Assembly: GCA_028015205.1 (NCBI GenBank)
Contig: CM051512.1
Coordinates: 6,625,255 to 6,689,254 of the forward strand
Length of the DNA: 64,000 nucleotides
Direction of reading: 5' to 3'
From: Mytilisepta virgata
Lineage: Eukaryota > Mollusca > Bivalvia > Mytilida > Mytilidae
Shown: one piece after another, positions 1 to 13,300 of the stretch
Numbering within the stretch: the first letter of the stretch is position 1
Layout of the letters: every line of letters starts with the position of its first letter
Translations under genes and position numbers: made by a program
The notes under the pieces: generated by a model
Told to the model about the DNA's origin: nothing
Databases searched by the model: none
What the model saw: the letters and a program-made list of their open reading frames with translations, nothing else

Positions 1-149
1 ATTATTAAAGAAGGCATGCTGGATTAATTCTTGATCCCAAATGTTACATATACATGGCACGAGTATGGGTGAAAGTACAGAATATGCCAATATCTGGAAA
101 TTTGGAAGAATCCAATATTTTTAAAATATTCTATATAGGAATATATTGA

Positions 150-990
150 CTAAATAACAATCCAAAGATACTAATATTAGATATAGTAAATTTATACTAT
201 GCTGTATACGACGCATTTCTAGGAGTTACCTCTCATCAGCAGCATTAAAACCGAAACATTTGGAAGACCAAAAAACCAAACTTATTTTAAAACAAGAAGT
301 ACTCATAACCAAAAATACCAAAATAGGAAGCCAAATTTCAGCTAAGGAGATCTACCATGTGCAATACAAGGAATGAACCCTTAGTAATACTATTATTTTT
401 GAATTTTGCTAAATACTGGTAATTTCTATAACAAATCAATGAATAATCATGTCAGACGACTGGGTTAGCGAATACCCCCAGTGACCTAGGGTCCACTATG
501 CAGAGGCATCGTCCCAGGAGTATCAAAATAACAATCCAAAGATACTATTAAATATTAGATATAGTAAATTTATACCATGCTGTAAATGACGCATTTCAAG
601 GAGTTACCTCTCATCAGCAGCATTAAAACCGAAACATTTGGAAGACCAAAAACCAAACTTATTTTAAAACAAGAAGTACTCATAACCAAAAATACCAAAA
701 TAGGAAGCCAAATTTCAGCTAAGGAGATCTACCATGTGCAATACAAGGAATGAACCCTTAGTAATACTATTATTTTTGAATTTTGCTAAATACTGGTAAT
801 TTCTATAACAAATCAATGAATAATCATGTCAGACGACTGGGTTAGCGAATACCCCCAGTGACCTAGGGTCCACTATGCAGAGGCATCGTCCCAGGAGTAT
901 CAAAATAACAATCCAAAGATACTAATATTAGATATAGTAAATTTATACTATGCTGTATACGACGCATTTCTAGGGGTTACCTCTCATCAC
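150..990. repeat. Tandem array, 374-377 bp unit, about 2.2 copies
   Basis: The motif TAACAATCCAAAGATAC recurs at 155, 529 and 906. Units one and two are nearly identical apart from small indels and end in GTCCCAGGAGTATC; the third is cut off near 990. A dispersed single copy of the same unit lies near 33.44-33.80 kb, so this is a mobile or satellite family. No ORF. It lies in the WASHC2 intron at the left edge; 991-1210 shows nothing more. Confidence 0.88.
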
Positions 991-1210
991 CACTAAAATG
1001 GTCAAAATCTGTAAATCTGACAAATTATGGAAAACTTTCAGGCATGCAAGAGATAAAACAAAGGAATAGTGTTTTCCCTGCTAATCTTCATCTCAATGTT
1101 ACTGTGAGGCCTTTAACACTGATAAAAAATCTTTCCTCCCCATGGAAGATTTAAGAAGACCACTAACACCAATTTCTTTGCTAAAGTTTACAATGAAATA
1201 AATATGTCAC

Positions 1211-1381
1211 CTTTCTGTGGTACAGGTTTATCCTGTTTCTTCTTCAGTGCACTGATTGGATCCATACCACCAAACATAGACACACCCCCAACTGGTTTCT
1301 TTGGTTTGACTGGTTCCTCTTTAACATCTGGGGGTTTGGAAGTAAACATATCATCTTCATCATCTTTCAATATGCTATCAC
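1211..1381 (-). CDS. WASHC2: WASHC2 exon 26, last exon visible
   Basis: 57 codons: [20 protein letters not shown], then [20 protein letters not shown] (fourth module). Donor GTGACA. It leaves in phase 1, so at least one further exon lies beyond position 1; none is visible in 1-1210. Confidence 0.91.
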
Positions 1382-4300
1382 CTACAATAAAATACAAGGA
1401 TAAAATTATGAGCAAATCTAATACAGAAAAAATAAGGTGACCTGAAACAAAGTTTTCCGTCATTGATTATCACCATATGAAGCAGACTGCTATACGTCAT
1501 TAAACTACAAAACAGATTTTACGTCGGAAAATTCAGTCAAGAAAAGGCTTCTCTTGTTTTTCCATTTTGGACTACTGTGGTTTACTGCCACTTTCCTCAG
1601 TTCATGGGCAGCCTAGAAATCCAGGTCCAATTTTCAAGAACACTTTGTAATATACAAGTGCTCAGTGTTGACAGATGAGATCAGTAGTAATGACAAATTA
1701 ATTAACACTAGCCATAATGGTCCCCTTCCAACCAATAGGTTGATAATAAATGATAAAATATGCTCAATATACATTTATTACCTTTTGGTTTAGGTGGAAC
1801 AGAATCTGGCTTAGGTGGGGTAAATAAATCTTTCTTTTCATCATTTTTGTCTTTAACAGTTTCTTTAGCGACAGGTTTGTTTATGGCTGGTGTAGGTGTG
1901 AACATATCATCGTCATCATCAGCAAAGATAGAAGATTTTGTATCAGGTTTCTGAGTTACAGCTATAGGGGCTCCAAATATGTCATCATCCTCATCTTCAT
2001 CAAACAAAGATCCAGCTGAAACACCCAAAACATTACTTGATTAAAACAGTCAAACATCAAACAATCCATCAAATTGAAGTAATAAAATCTAGGAAAAAGT
2101 ACAATAATTAATATTCATGAGAAGATCGAAAGTATACATTCAGTAAAATTCACATTCAAACAATCAATCTGATCATTGATGTGAATGACAAAATTCAGGA
2201 AAAGGTAAAATAATGAATATTCATGAGAAAATAATTCCTGCAATACTGAAACGGAATTCATAAAGCAAACTAACAGTACTTTAAATGGTGATCTTCATCC
2301 TGCCGTCTGCCTGAATAATACAATATCCCATTAGTGTTTTGTTTATGATAATGCCAATTTTTTATCAGCTACAATATAGGTAGGCATAAGCTACAAATGT
2401 ACCTGTTTCCCGTTTATAGGAAATACCAATTCTATACAATTCATTTAACCAATAAATTCAACTTACCAGCAGGTGGTGTTGGGGGTTTCGGTCTATCATC
2501 ATCGTCTGTTTTGTCCTCAATTTTGACCTTTGGTTTCTCCTTTTCGACTTTGACCTTTGGTTTCTCCTTTTCGACTTTGACCTTTGGTTTCTCCTTTTCA
2601 ACTTTGACCTTTGGTTTTTCCTCTTCAACTTTGACCTTTGGTGGTTCAGGTTCGTCTTTCTCCTTTGAACTTTCAGATTTTTTTCTATTTTTCAATGCAG
2701 CCATAGGATCCATTCCACCGAACATAGAAACGCCACCTACCGGTTTCTTCTTTGGCGGAGAGGTAGCCATCTTTTCCTGAAAATATAATTAAATTTAATA
2801 TACTAATAAGCAACATTGGAAAATCTAGTTTTGCTAAACAGTATTTCACCATCAAAATATTACTACACCTTCATATTTCATTTACTGGTAAGATATGAAA
2901 AGTTTGATTTACTTAGATACTGGTAATGAAAGACTTTAAAATAGTGTTAATTCATAAATCCAAATGTTTAAAATAAACAAAATTTGACATATCTTGATTT
3001 TTGTTTTCCATTATATCTCCAGTATTATATACCTAAAATCCCAGATCACACTATAATAGGTGAAACGTTTCCTGGAAAGAATATTAAATGAAGAATTCTA
3101 ATATGATGTGCTGCTTTCCCTTTGCAAACAAAGATGCATTAAAATTTTTGATCTATTATGGGTTGCACATGCCTGATGTCATAGTCAAAATCACAACACC
3201 ATTCTTTTGAAACTCACCAATGGAACTGTCAGAACAGGGAAAAACTACAATTGTTTGGACTTTTTTTGCTCCAAAGTACAATAAAATCAAATGAAAAGCA
3301 AGTTTTATTGTTATCAAACTTATTGGGTTTACTTTTCTACTGTGTTCCATTTCTTTTTCAGAAGTTCCAAATCAAAATGGCAGTTATCTGACAGATCTTG
3401 CAGTACCACTATGTTCACCTAATTTCCATTTTTGCCATATTAGAGTTGAAATAAGATTTTAATATGGGTAACATCATTTGCTTAAATTTTACCCCTCGCT
3501 GATGCTCAAATAACGTTACCCATATTAAAATCTCCATGAATATATGGCTGCCATGAATTATTTCTTAATCATCATACCTCTTCTATTGCTTTAGTAGGAA
3601 AATCTTCTTCCTCTACAGTCTGTAAATAAAATTGTACATTATTTTTATTATACTATACTTGTGATGAATCCCAAATTATAAATGGTGAGATTTTTCCCAA
3701 TCAAGAGAGAGATTTAGAAAATTAACATACCATGTTAAAGAAGTATAGGAATTTCTGGGCAGAGGTTTTTATAAGTATTTCTGGGACATAAATTTGCAAG
3801 TTTCACCCTAAAGTTAAGATGTCACATGTATATTACCTTCTCATTGTATCGTTGGTTCATTATATCGTGATATTCACATGCTTTTTCAATGTAAATTCAA
3901 CGCCATTCTTACATCGTTAAGTACTGCGATATTGTGAGATACCAGTAAATATATATGATGTATATATTTACAGAAATACAAATTTTCAATAATTATAATC
4001 AACAGAATCAGAATATTGCTAGAATTTCTTCTTATTGGAGAATGGAAAAAGGGAGGGGTGACTAAAAGAACGATTTTCATGATATATACTGAGGACACAT
4101 GGCTTAGTTTTTTACATTTTAATAAGGAATTTCAAAATTGCAAAGGTATTGCTTAAAATTAATGCAAGGGTGCATGTCATGCATATACTCTCACTGGAAA
4201 TTATTCAAAATATTACAAGAAATTTTTTTTCAGAAAAAGATTCTGAAAAAAAACAAAAAAACTGTTTTTTAATGAAAATGTGATGTTTCACAAAAGAATT

Positions 4301-7300
4301 TTGTGCAGGTATATAATGTTATTACAATAAAAAAAAAAAAATTTCAACAACATAATCACTTAGTTAAGTTTTCATTGTTAAAAGTGGGAGGAGAGGATTT
4401 CACAATTATCAAATTATCAAGAGAAGAAAAAAATTCCTATACAATGCTTCAATGGAGGGGGAGAGAAGTCAACCTCTAGACACCCCATGCTGTTTAGATC
4501 TACCACTTGCAAAAGATATATGGATGGGGAGAGAAGTCCACCTCTAGACACCCCATGCTGTTTAGATCTACCACTTGCAAAATATATATGGACGGAGAGA
4601 GAGAACTCCACCTCTAGACACCCCATGCTGTTTAGATCTATCAATTGCAAAAGATATATGGACGGGCTGAGAAGTCCACATTTCCACAATCCACAATACA
4701 CTGAAATAATATAATTAATTATAAGGCAACTTTACACAAATGGCAAAAGATAAATAACATTGACTGGAAGCTTAAAGTGGGGTTCAAGTGTTCTTTTCCA
4801 AAAATTCTGGATCCACAATTACCAAAAGACTTCAATAAGCATTGAGTTTCCTAAGATGAAAATTTTACCACAAAATCAAGTCAAAGAGTCTTTGAAAAGA
4901 ATTAATCAGGGTTTTGATGCAGTTTATTAAGGGTCATTGTCAAAATTATGCCAAGGAAGAAAAATTACATGTAACATCAATTCTGACAATTCAGTGATCC
5001 TGTCTCCGATTCCAGAAACTTGTCCACTGGTACATTAGACAGACAAATGAAACCTTACTTTAGCGGATATGAAGCATGAGAAAGAATTCATCTTGTAAAA
5101 CATGCAGAAATTTAACCATGAAATAAATATTATCAACTATAAAAATCTGTTTTACAACGAATGAAAGAACCAACCTGAAAAGTTCACCATATCCAAAACA
5201 TACACTTCAAGATTATATGATTAATATAGCAGTTCTGGATGAAGACATTATAATGTATAGTACAACCTGTTTACATTACTGATAAACCTATTGATGGCAG
5301 ACTTGTGTAATGACGTTAGACTGCAGAGTAAAACAAAACCAGATGTATATTAAATATAAGATCATTGATCCCTGATCATACAATTAGCTAGTTAAGTATC
5401 ATGGTAATTAAGTACTGGAAGCAGATTTACCCTTTATCACAGCTATCTTATCAGATTGTTCTCAGGGGGGTTCTTTAATAAATTGTTAGGTGTCTGATTT
5501 TATAATAGATGATTAAAGAGTTAAGAAATAGATCTTAGGTTATTTCAGTATGAAAATAACACATTTATAACTTTGCTTTTGGAGTCAGTTTTGAACTAAG
5601 ATTTATATCTACAGCCTTGTTATTAAAAATAGCAAAAACTGAAGCATTTATTAACTTTTAATCATTGGAAACATCCTGTTGACTACCTATATATCATATA
5701 TAAATGAAACATACTGTAAACAGGATTGGTATATTTTCTTTTACAACCATATTAACTGGCAAGTACTTTTTAAGTTCTATAAGTACACCACTGACAATTC
5801 TCACAATTCTTAAATTATTTTAAAAGTGTTAATAAAAACACAATATTTCTTATCATGAATTTTTAGTCAGACCTGAAACAACTGTAAACATAATTGTATT
5901 TGAAATGGAAAACACATAGTGACTATTTTCAGTTTCACCGGATGAATTATTATATACCATTATAATTCAATTATCTCATCTCAATTCTATTTATGATGTA
6001 ACCACACTCTGTCATGCCACTTGGATCCACACTCATTCAGTGAGAATTTGCTCACTGTATACATGTATGTCCACCTTGAATTTTTCAGTTAAAAGTTTTT
6101 TTTTTTACAAACTTTGATTGTTTTTTTGTATTAATATTATTATTATTTCTTTCTTTAAAATGTGTTTTATGTTAATTTTACAATCAATTGTTATTTTATA
6201 TATATATATTTTGCAGTGTGTTCTATATTAAATACTATTGTTAGACAATAAACTATGAAGTTGGCCAGATATCTATATGTTATATGTTTCCTAAGAGATT
6301 GGATAAGTGTCAATAACATCCCCACCATTTCCATTACAACAATAATCTACATGTATTTATAATTACACATGTGAAGAACCATACAATTATCTATCTAAAT
6401 ACAAACAACACTAGTTCTCATCATTTTTTTAAATTTTTGAAACCAAGCACAGTTGTCCATAAACTTAATATTTGGTAATTTTTTTTTTTTTTATAAAACT
6501 GAAATTCTGGTAATAATCTCTGCAATGACAAAAGTAACATAAAAATGCCTCGAGTAATTCTTTTATTGTATGTCTTATGAAGAACAATTTTTTCCCATTT
6601 TCATCAAGGAACATAATTATAAACCACAGTAATAAACTGCACATGATATGCTGGTCCCCAGGAACAGCTATGAAGTTATGAAGGAGTAGGAAAATATGGA
6701 TTTTCTTTTAGCAAATTAGATGTCATGTTACCTTTTCAATGGCCTAACATATCAAAATTATAACACTTTAATGATAAACTAAATATTATCATTGTGTAAG
6801 TAGGGAATTTTACACTGAAGGCAAAAACTTATGTATTATTTTTATTTACCACAGGATAAACACCATCTACCTCTGAGTGGACAACCTATGCATTTCTAAA
6901 TTTATAATACATGTATAAATGCTCCAAAAAGCTTGCATCCTCATTTGAATTTGATCCTCATTTTAAGTTGGTATAGTTGAAAAATATCCTTCCTCAGACC
7001 ACTATTTGTAATAAAGTTTGGAGAAAATGGGTCAGGGTGTACTGGAGTTAATGTACGACATGTAAAAAATTGCTAAATTTTGGACAATCTTAGTCCCATA
7101 ATTCTTGAACCACAAAATTGAAATTCATCAAAAAGTATACAGACCCTTATACCACCATGTGTTATAGATTAAAAATCAGCCTAGTCGTACTCGAGTAAGT
7201 GAGTGACATGTTTACACCTGATGGAGGTATGGACAAAGGTATACCATAATACGTCCATCATTGACGGGCATATAAAAACATAAAAATCAGATACAAATTT

Positions 7301-10300
7301 AACTAGAGGCTCAGAGGGCTGAGCCTGTATCGCTCACCCGGCAACTAGAAACTAGAAACTAGAAACTGGAAACTAGAATTGCCCATGGCGGATATGTTTG
7401 TCGCATGATCTGGACAAAATGAGAAAACTTTGTAAAAAACATCCCACAGATGCTTCTTGTCAAGTATCGTTTCATTTGGACAAGCAGTTTCAGAGAAGAA
7501 GATTTCTTTATATCAGAAACAAGAATTGCCCATGGCAGCCATGCTTGTCATCCAATCATGATGAGTCAAGTTTGGCTGACAGTTTTGGCCAAGTAGGTTC
7601 AGATTTTTTTTTTTTAAATCAACCAATGAGAACCAAGAATTGCCCATGGCTGCCATGTCTCTTGCCCAATCTGGATGAAATGAGGAAAGTTTGTAGATGT
7701 TTCCTGTCAAGTTTCGTTCTATTTGGCCAAGCGACTTCAGAGGAGAAGATTGTTTTATATCAGCCAATCAAAAAAAAGAACTGCCCATGGCGCCCATATT
7801 TGTAGTCCAATCGGGACGAAATGAGGGAATTTTATAAAGGATGCTTCTTGTGAAGTTTCGTTCCATTCGGCCCTGTGATTTCAGAGGAGAAGATTTTTTT
7901 ATATCAACCAATGAAACAAGAACTTCCCATGGTGGCCATATTTTTTGTCCGATCGGGAAAAAATAAGGAGAACTTTGTACAGAACCTCTCATAGATGCTT
8001 CCTGTCAGGTTTCCATTTGGCCTAGCAGTTTCAGAGAAGATTTTTGAAAACTCAGCCAATCAAAATCAACAATTGCCGACGAAATGAGCAAACTTTTTTA
8101 TGGACCTTGCATAGATGCTTCCTGCCAAATTTAATTTCATTTGGCCCAGTGGTTTCCGAGAAGATTAAAACATGAAAAGTTAACGGACGATGGACGCCAG
8201 ATGCCAAGTGCTGACAAAACCTCACATGGCCTTTGTGAGCTAAAAAGGTACACCAAAATTATCAAAAACCTTAATGATCCCCAGAAAAAAAACAGGATGA
8301 AATATTTCCCAAAGTCAATCCCAACCTGTATTTATTTTGGGGGACCATTGTGGTTAAATATCATAATGATACGTTCAATAGAACAAAAGCAGAAACCTAT
8401 GGACGCTGCCGGCAATGTACAATGACGACATTCATACCATAATACAACAAAAAATATTTGCGGTCATATAACAAAAGGTACATTTCAGAACTCTGAAACA
8501 GGTTCTACCTTGAAATATGTAAGGAGTTAAGTGGGTATACTTAAGGAGGTAAAACTACTTGTACAAAATGATGCTCCCCATTCTAAAATACCATGCCTGA
8601 ATTACTATGCTTCAGTTATATCTTTATATAGTGGACTATCTGTATATGAAGTTTTAATGAAATCTATCAAAATTTTCATGAAAACACTTATACCATGATG
8701 CATAAAAGCATGTAAGTGTAATTACTCCCCTTCAATATGTTAAACAGTAATGATTTTGATTCATGCATATCTTCATACATGTACTACTGCCTAACATATT
8801 CACAACATGGAATTCTCCATCCTCCCAAGTCAGGATGTAAAAGGAATAATTAAATTCACTGGTATGCCAAATACATTAATATTGACATCAGGGAATTCTT
8901 CTCACTCTACAATTTACAGGATGTCAACAAAATATTTCCATATAAAGTGGCTTACCATCAAACCAGGCATATCATTCTTATTTTTGTACAAATGAACCAT
9001 TTTTTGTTTTTTTTATGAATTACCTCACTTGTTTTTCACTACAGTTATTAAGCCTTATGATTGTAATACAAGATACCCAAATCATGTTGTTTTTTTCCTG
9101 CAATGAACAACCTATCCTGTTTTACTACATGGATTAATTGCCTAGGATTATTTTCATTTGCTGAGTCCCCAAGGGTATCCCAAGCTCAGTTCATATTGTG
9201 TTTTTATTTGAATGACATGACCATGGACATAATGAATAATAAAAAGTAAACCATCTGACTGCTGTGTAATGGCTAATTGTCTACCAATAAGTGAGAATTC
9301 TTTTTAAGTGTCTGTGGTCTTTAACTTTCTGACATAAAGGGAAACACCAAGGTCAAATTGAAGATAATCTCCTAAGCTTTTAATGTCGCTTAAATAAATG
9401 CCAGCATAACTGTTCAACGGTAATTGTACTCTCCACGTGTAGAATAACCCATAGGGACAATCTGGTTTGACTTTGATAATTTTCTACTTCGTTTTTAACA
9501 AACCACATTTAAGCTTTAAATTCACATCCAGATCTAGTGGACGATTGAAAATTTATTTTTCACGCAAAATGATAAGAGTTTGCAGAAGTTTTTTTGCTTC
9601 TCAACAATAAAATTGACTCAGTGGTGGCTTAGTTAGGGAGTCAGGGGTGTCTGAGAACCACAGAATTTATTTTACATATTTGGCTTTACATGGTCTAATA
9701 TACATTGCTGTAATTAGAAATCAGGGGAGATAACAAATGTTAAACTGGAAAGTGTTATATTGATTATAATCTATACAACCTTAATTATATAATAAAAACA
9801 TAAGCCCTGTATTAACTCTGCAAGAAAACTTACCCTTGGAGGTGAGCCAAATATATCGACACCTGGAGACTGCTCCTCCTCCCCAAACAGTAGGTCATCA
9901 TCTTCAAATAAATTTTTACTTTTCTTTGTCCCTTCTTGCTTCTTCTGTACCTAGTTATATAAATAAATCATAAAATCAATGTTTGTTCTCAGGTGTGTTA
10001 ATGTTTGGAGGAGTGGGTATATTAAAGAAAAGAACAGAGAATGGAGTTGACTAGGACAGTTGACTCCTTATATCATCACCTACACAAGGTTTTTTCTGTA
10101 CAAGAAAATTAAAAAAACTCTTTAAAACATCAGTAAAACTTGTTAATATAACTTCTATTTCCTTTAGTCATCGTCTTCTCTGATGGTGAAATACTGGCAA
10201 AAAAAGGGGAGATAACTCAATAAATTAATAACATGTGTCCTCCTTCAACTTATGAATGGAATCCACTTTTCTTCCAGGGGGTCAATTGAAAAAAAATCAT

Positions 10301-13300
10301 GCTATTAGACTGATCTTTGAAAAAACACATAAGCTACCTGTGGTTCTTTTGGTGGAGCTGGTCTGCCACTGAACAAATCCTCTTCTTCTGCGTCATCATC
10401 AAAAAGTGACAATGTCGTCTTTGTAGGAGGAGTTGTAACTGGTTCTGGTTTCTTTTCTGGTTCCTGAAAAATATATAATTTTATTTTTAAATGGTGTAGG
10501 AAAATTACAGAGTTATGAAATTTACTCCCTGTTTACGGCCTAAGTTAGACCAAACTTTGGGGAACTATTGAAATTGCCATTTCCACAACATATTGGTATA
10601 GTTGTTCATTACCATGTAATACATTAATTAAAAATCAGAAAGGTTAATCACCATTTAACAGTAATAGTAATATTTTTGTTACATCGAACTGGTGGGCATT
10701 TATCTGTCAAAGTGATATATTTTTATATAACTGTGATAATTAGATGTGCACCTGCCCATTCAATTATTGAGTTTGAGTTTTACATGGTAAAATATACCAT
10801 TTTATTATTGTAAAGAAACATTTTGTTGGACTTTTCGAGAAATCTGGGCTTCTCTAACATGAAAATAAAGAGAAAATTTGAGCCATTGGTGGTGTTTGAG
10901 TGATCTGAGTTCAAGCTACAGAAGTTCAAGAGTAGTTATTTAATTCAGAAAATGAAACAGGATGAAAATGTGTTTGTGTCCTTGATGGAAATATTCTATT
11001 ATCAATTAATAATAAATTGAATTAATTAGTCTTATACTGTTGATGATTTCTATAGAATCACAATAACTGCACACATAAAATGAAATTCCATACTGGCAAA
11101 AAAGGGGCGATAACTTAATTTTTTTCTATGACAATTCACCAATAAGGTAAGCATGATTCTTTGACATTCCAATAAAATTTGATTTAGCATAATTACCTTT
11201 GCCTCACTTTCTGTTCTTTTCTTTAATATATCTGCTCCTCCAAACAGTGACACACCTCCAACTGGCTTCTTCTTTTCACTTAATTTAAATAATATAGAAA
11301 ATAAACTATGATATTAACTTCTATTTATAACTGTTTTGTTAAATTGGCATTTTACCTCTGTTTCCAATAACTTTTATTCTCATGAAGAAAAGGTACCCCT
11401 GTGTAACTCCCCATGAATGTATTACGAAATATGAATCTCTTCAAATACTGATTTTTTCCAATGTGGCCATGAAAAATGAAAAATTGATATACAGTCAAAC
11501 CTGCCCTAACGGTCACCTTAATTAAGCAGCCACCTGCCTTCAGCAGTTTCCTGGAGTCCGCCCAAAGAGTTTAACGTGTTAATTTAACTTGAATAAGCCG
11601 TCACATGTCTTACACGGCCAGCGGTCACAAAAAATGGTATCCAAGCTTGAAATTTACATGAATTGACCTGGTCATTTACCTTTCTATACACGTTAAAATC
11701 ATCGTTGATTGACTTTCAAATCATCTTTAATTAATGGCAGAGCTTAATTATCATTAAAATTATCAATCTCATCGTTCATTTACGGTCGATTGTAGAAAAA
11801 AACATCGTTTCACCTCAGTCGAACGCCATGTTTTGTATGTATGACAACGATAATATTTTGGTCTTGATTAAACGGTCACATGTCTTATGGGGCCACTTTA
11901 CATTTGTGGCCATTAAAAGCAGGTTTGACTGTACATGTACTTAACCATTGAATGCTTATTTTTGTACAACTTTGGCATGAAAAGGTGCTGCCTGAAGCAC
12001 ATTTTGTATGAAGCACAGAAGTGCTTCCCACTAAAAATGTGATCACAGTCAACAATTTTACAATCCTATGACATTACCAAATGAAGAATTCAGTTCTTAT
12101 AGCTACATCTTAAAGCAATTTTACCTAACCTTTTCATGTAATCAAATTATTTTACAAGGACTTTTAATTTAAATTCCTACACAATGTTGTTATGTCAGAA
12201 GTGTTGTCAGGGTCTAGTAATAAAGGGTTGTTTATTTAAACCATGGTGTGATTCTTTTCAGCTCATTGTACATTTATTTCCAGGATTTAATGAAATTTGA
12301 ACTCACATTTTTTTTATAAATATAGATTCTCCTTCAGGTACGAGTGAGTTATGGAATTTCTCCACCCGAGATAGCTAAATTTTCGATTTTGAACAGGCGA
12401 GCCTTAAGCGAGCATGTTGAAATCTAAAATTTAACTATTGAGGGTGGAGAAATTCCATAACTGATGAGTAAATTGAAGGAGAATCTGTTTCTCCTATGAT
12501 TTTCGACAAAAACCTCAAGAAAATGTCGTTGCTATGTAGTTTGTTTACATAGAAGTCATTTTGGGACTTCTCTAGTTTATCGTTCCAATAACTGTAGAAA
12601 AATGGGCGGTAATTCCCACGTAGAAATTTAATCACCGGGAAGTGGTTAAAGATATTATGTATTAACACGTCAAGAATAGGAGAATACATTTTACGGTGTA
12701 ATGATAATTTTTACGCATTTTTTTTATAAAAGTTAACCAAAATATAATCACCACCACATTCATACCAGTTACATGTTTATACCTTTCTTTTGGTTTGGAT
12801 GGCATTCCGAATAAGTCGTCCTCCTCATCATCATCAAACAATGTAGCTACTTTCGGCCTAGTTTCAGCTGTTTTCTAAGAAAGAAAGAGCACACCTATAA
12901 TGTATATCAAAGAGATTCAATAGGTTCAACAGTAAACAAAATTTCCTTTGTCAGTGTTTAAATTATTTTATGTCTACTTGAGTTTTTCTTTTTCTTTTTT
13001 GTTTATTTTATACAAACTGGATCCCTGTTTTGTGCCAAGACATGCAAAAATATGTAATATCAAACACATTTTTCTTCAAAAACAAAAGAAATATACTGGC
13101 TGATCTTTAAATAGTGTTTGAGTAATGATCTTACTGTTTGTACAGCAGGTTTCCCTGTTGTTTTTATAGTACTAGAAAACAAATCTTCATCTTCATCTCC
13201 AAACAGGGTACCAGTAGGCTTGGATTTAGATTTACTGAAAGAAATAATTTCATGTAATAAATTCCATCAGAAAAACAGACGAAGACACACGGTTATTCTT

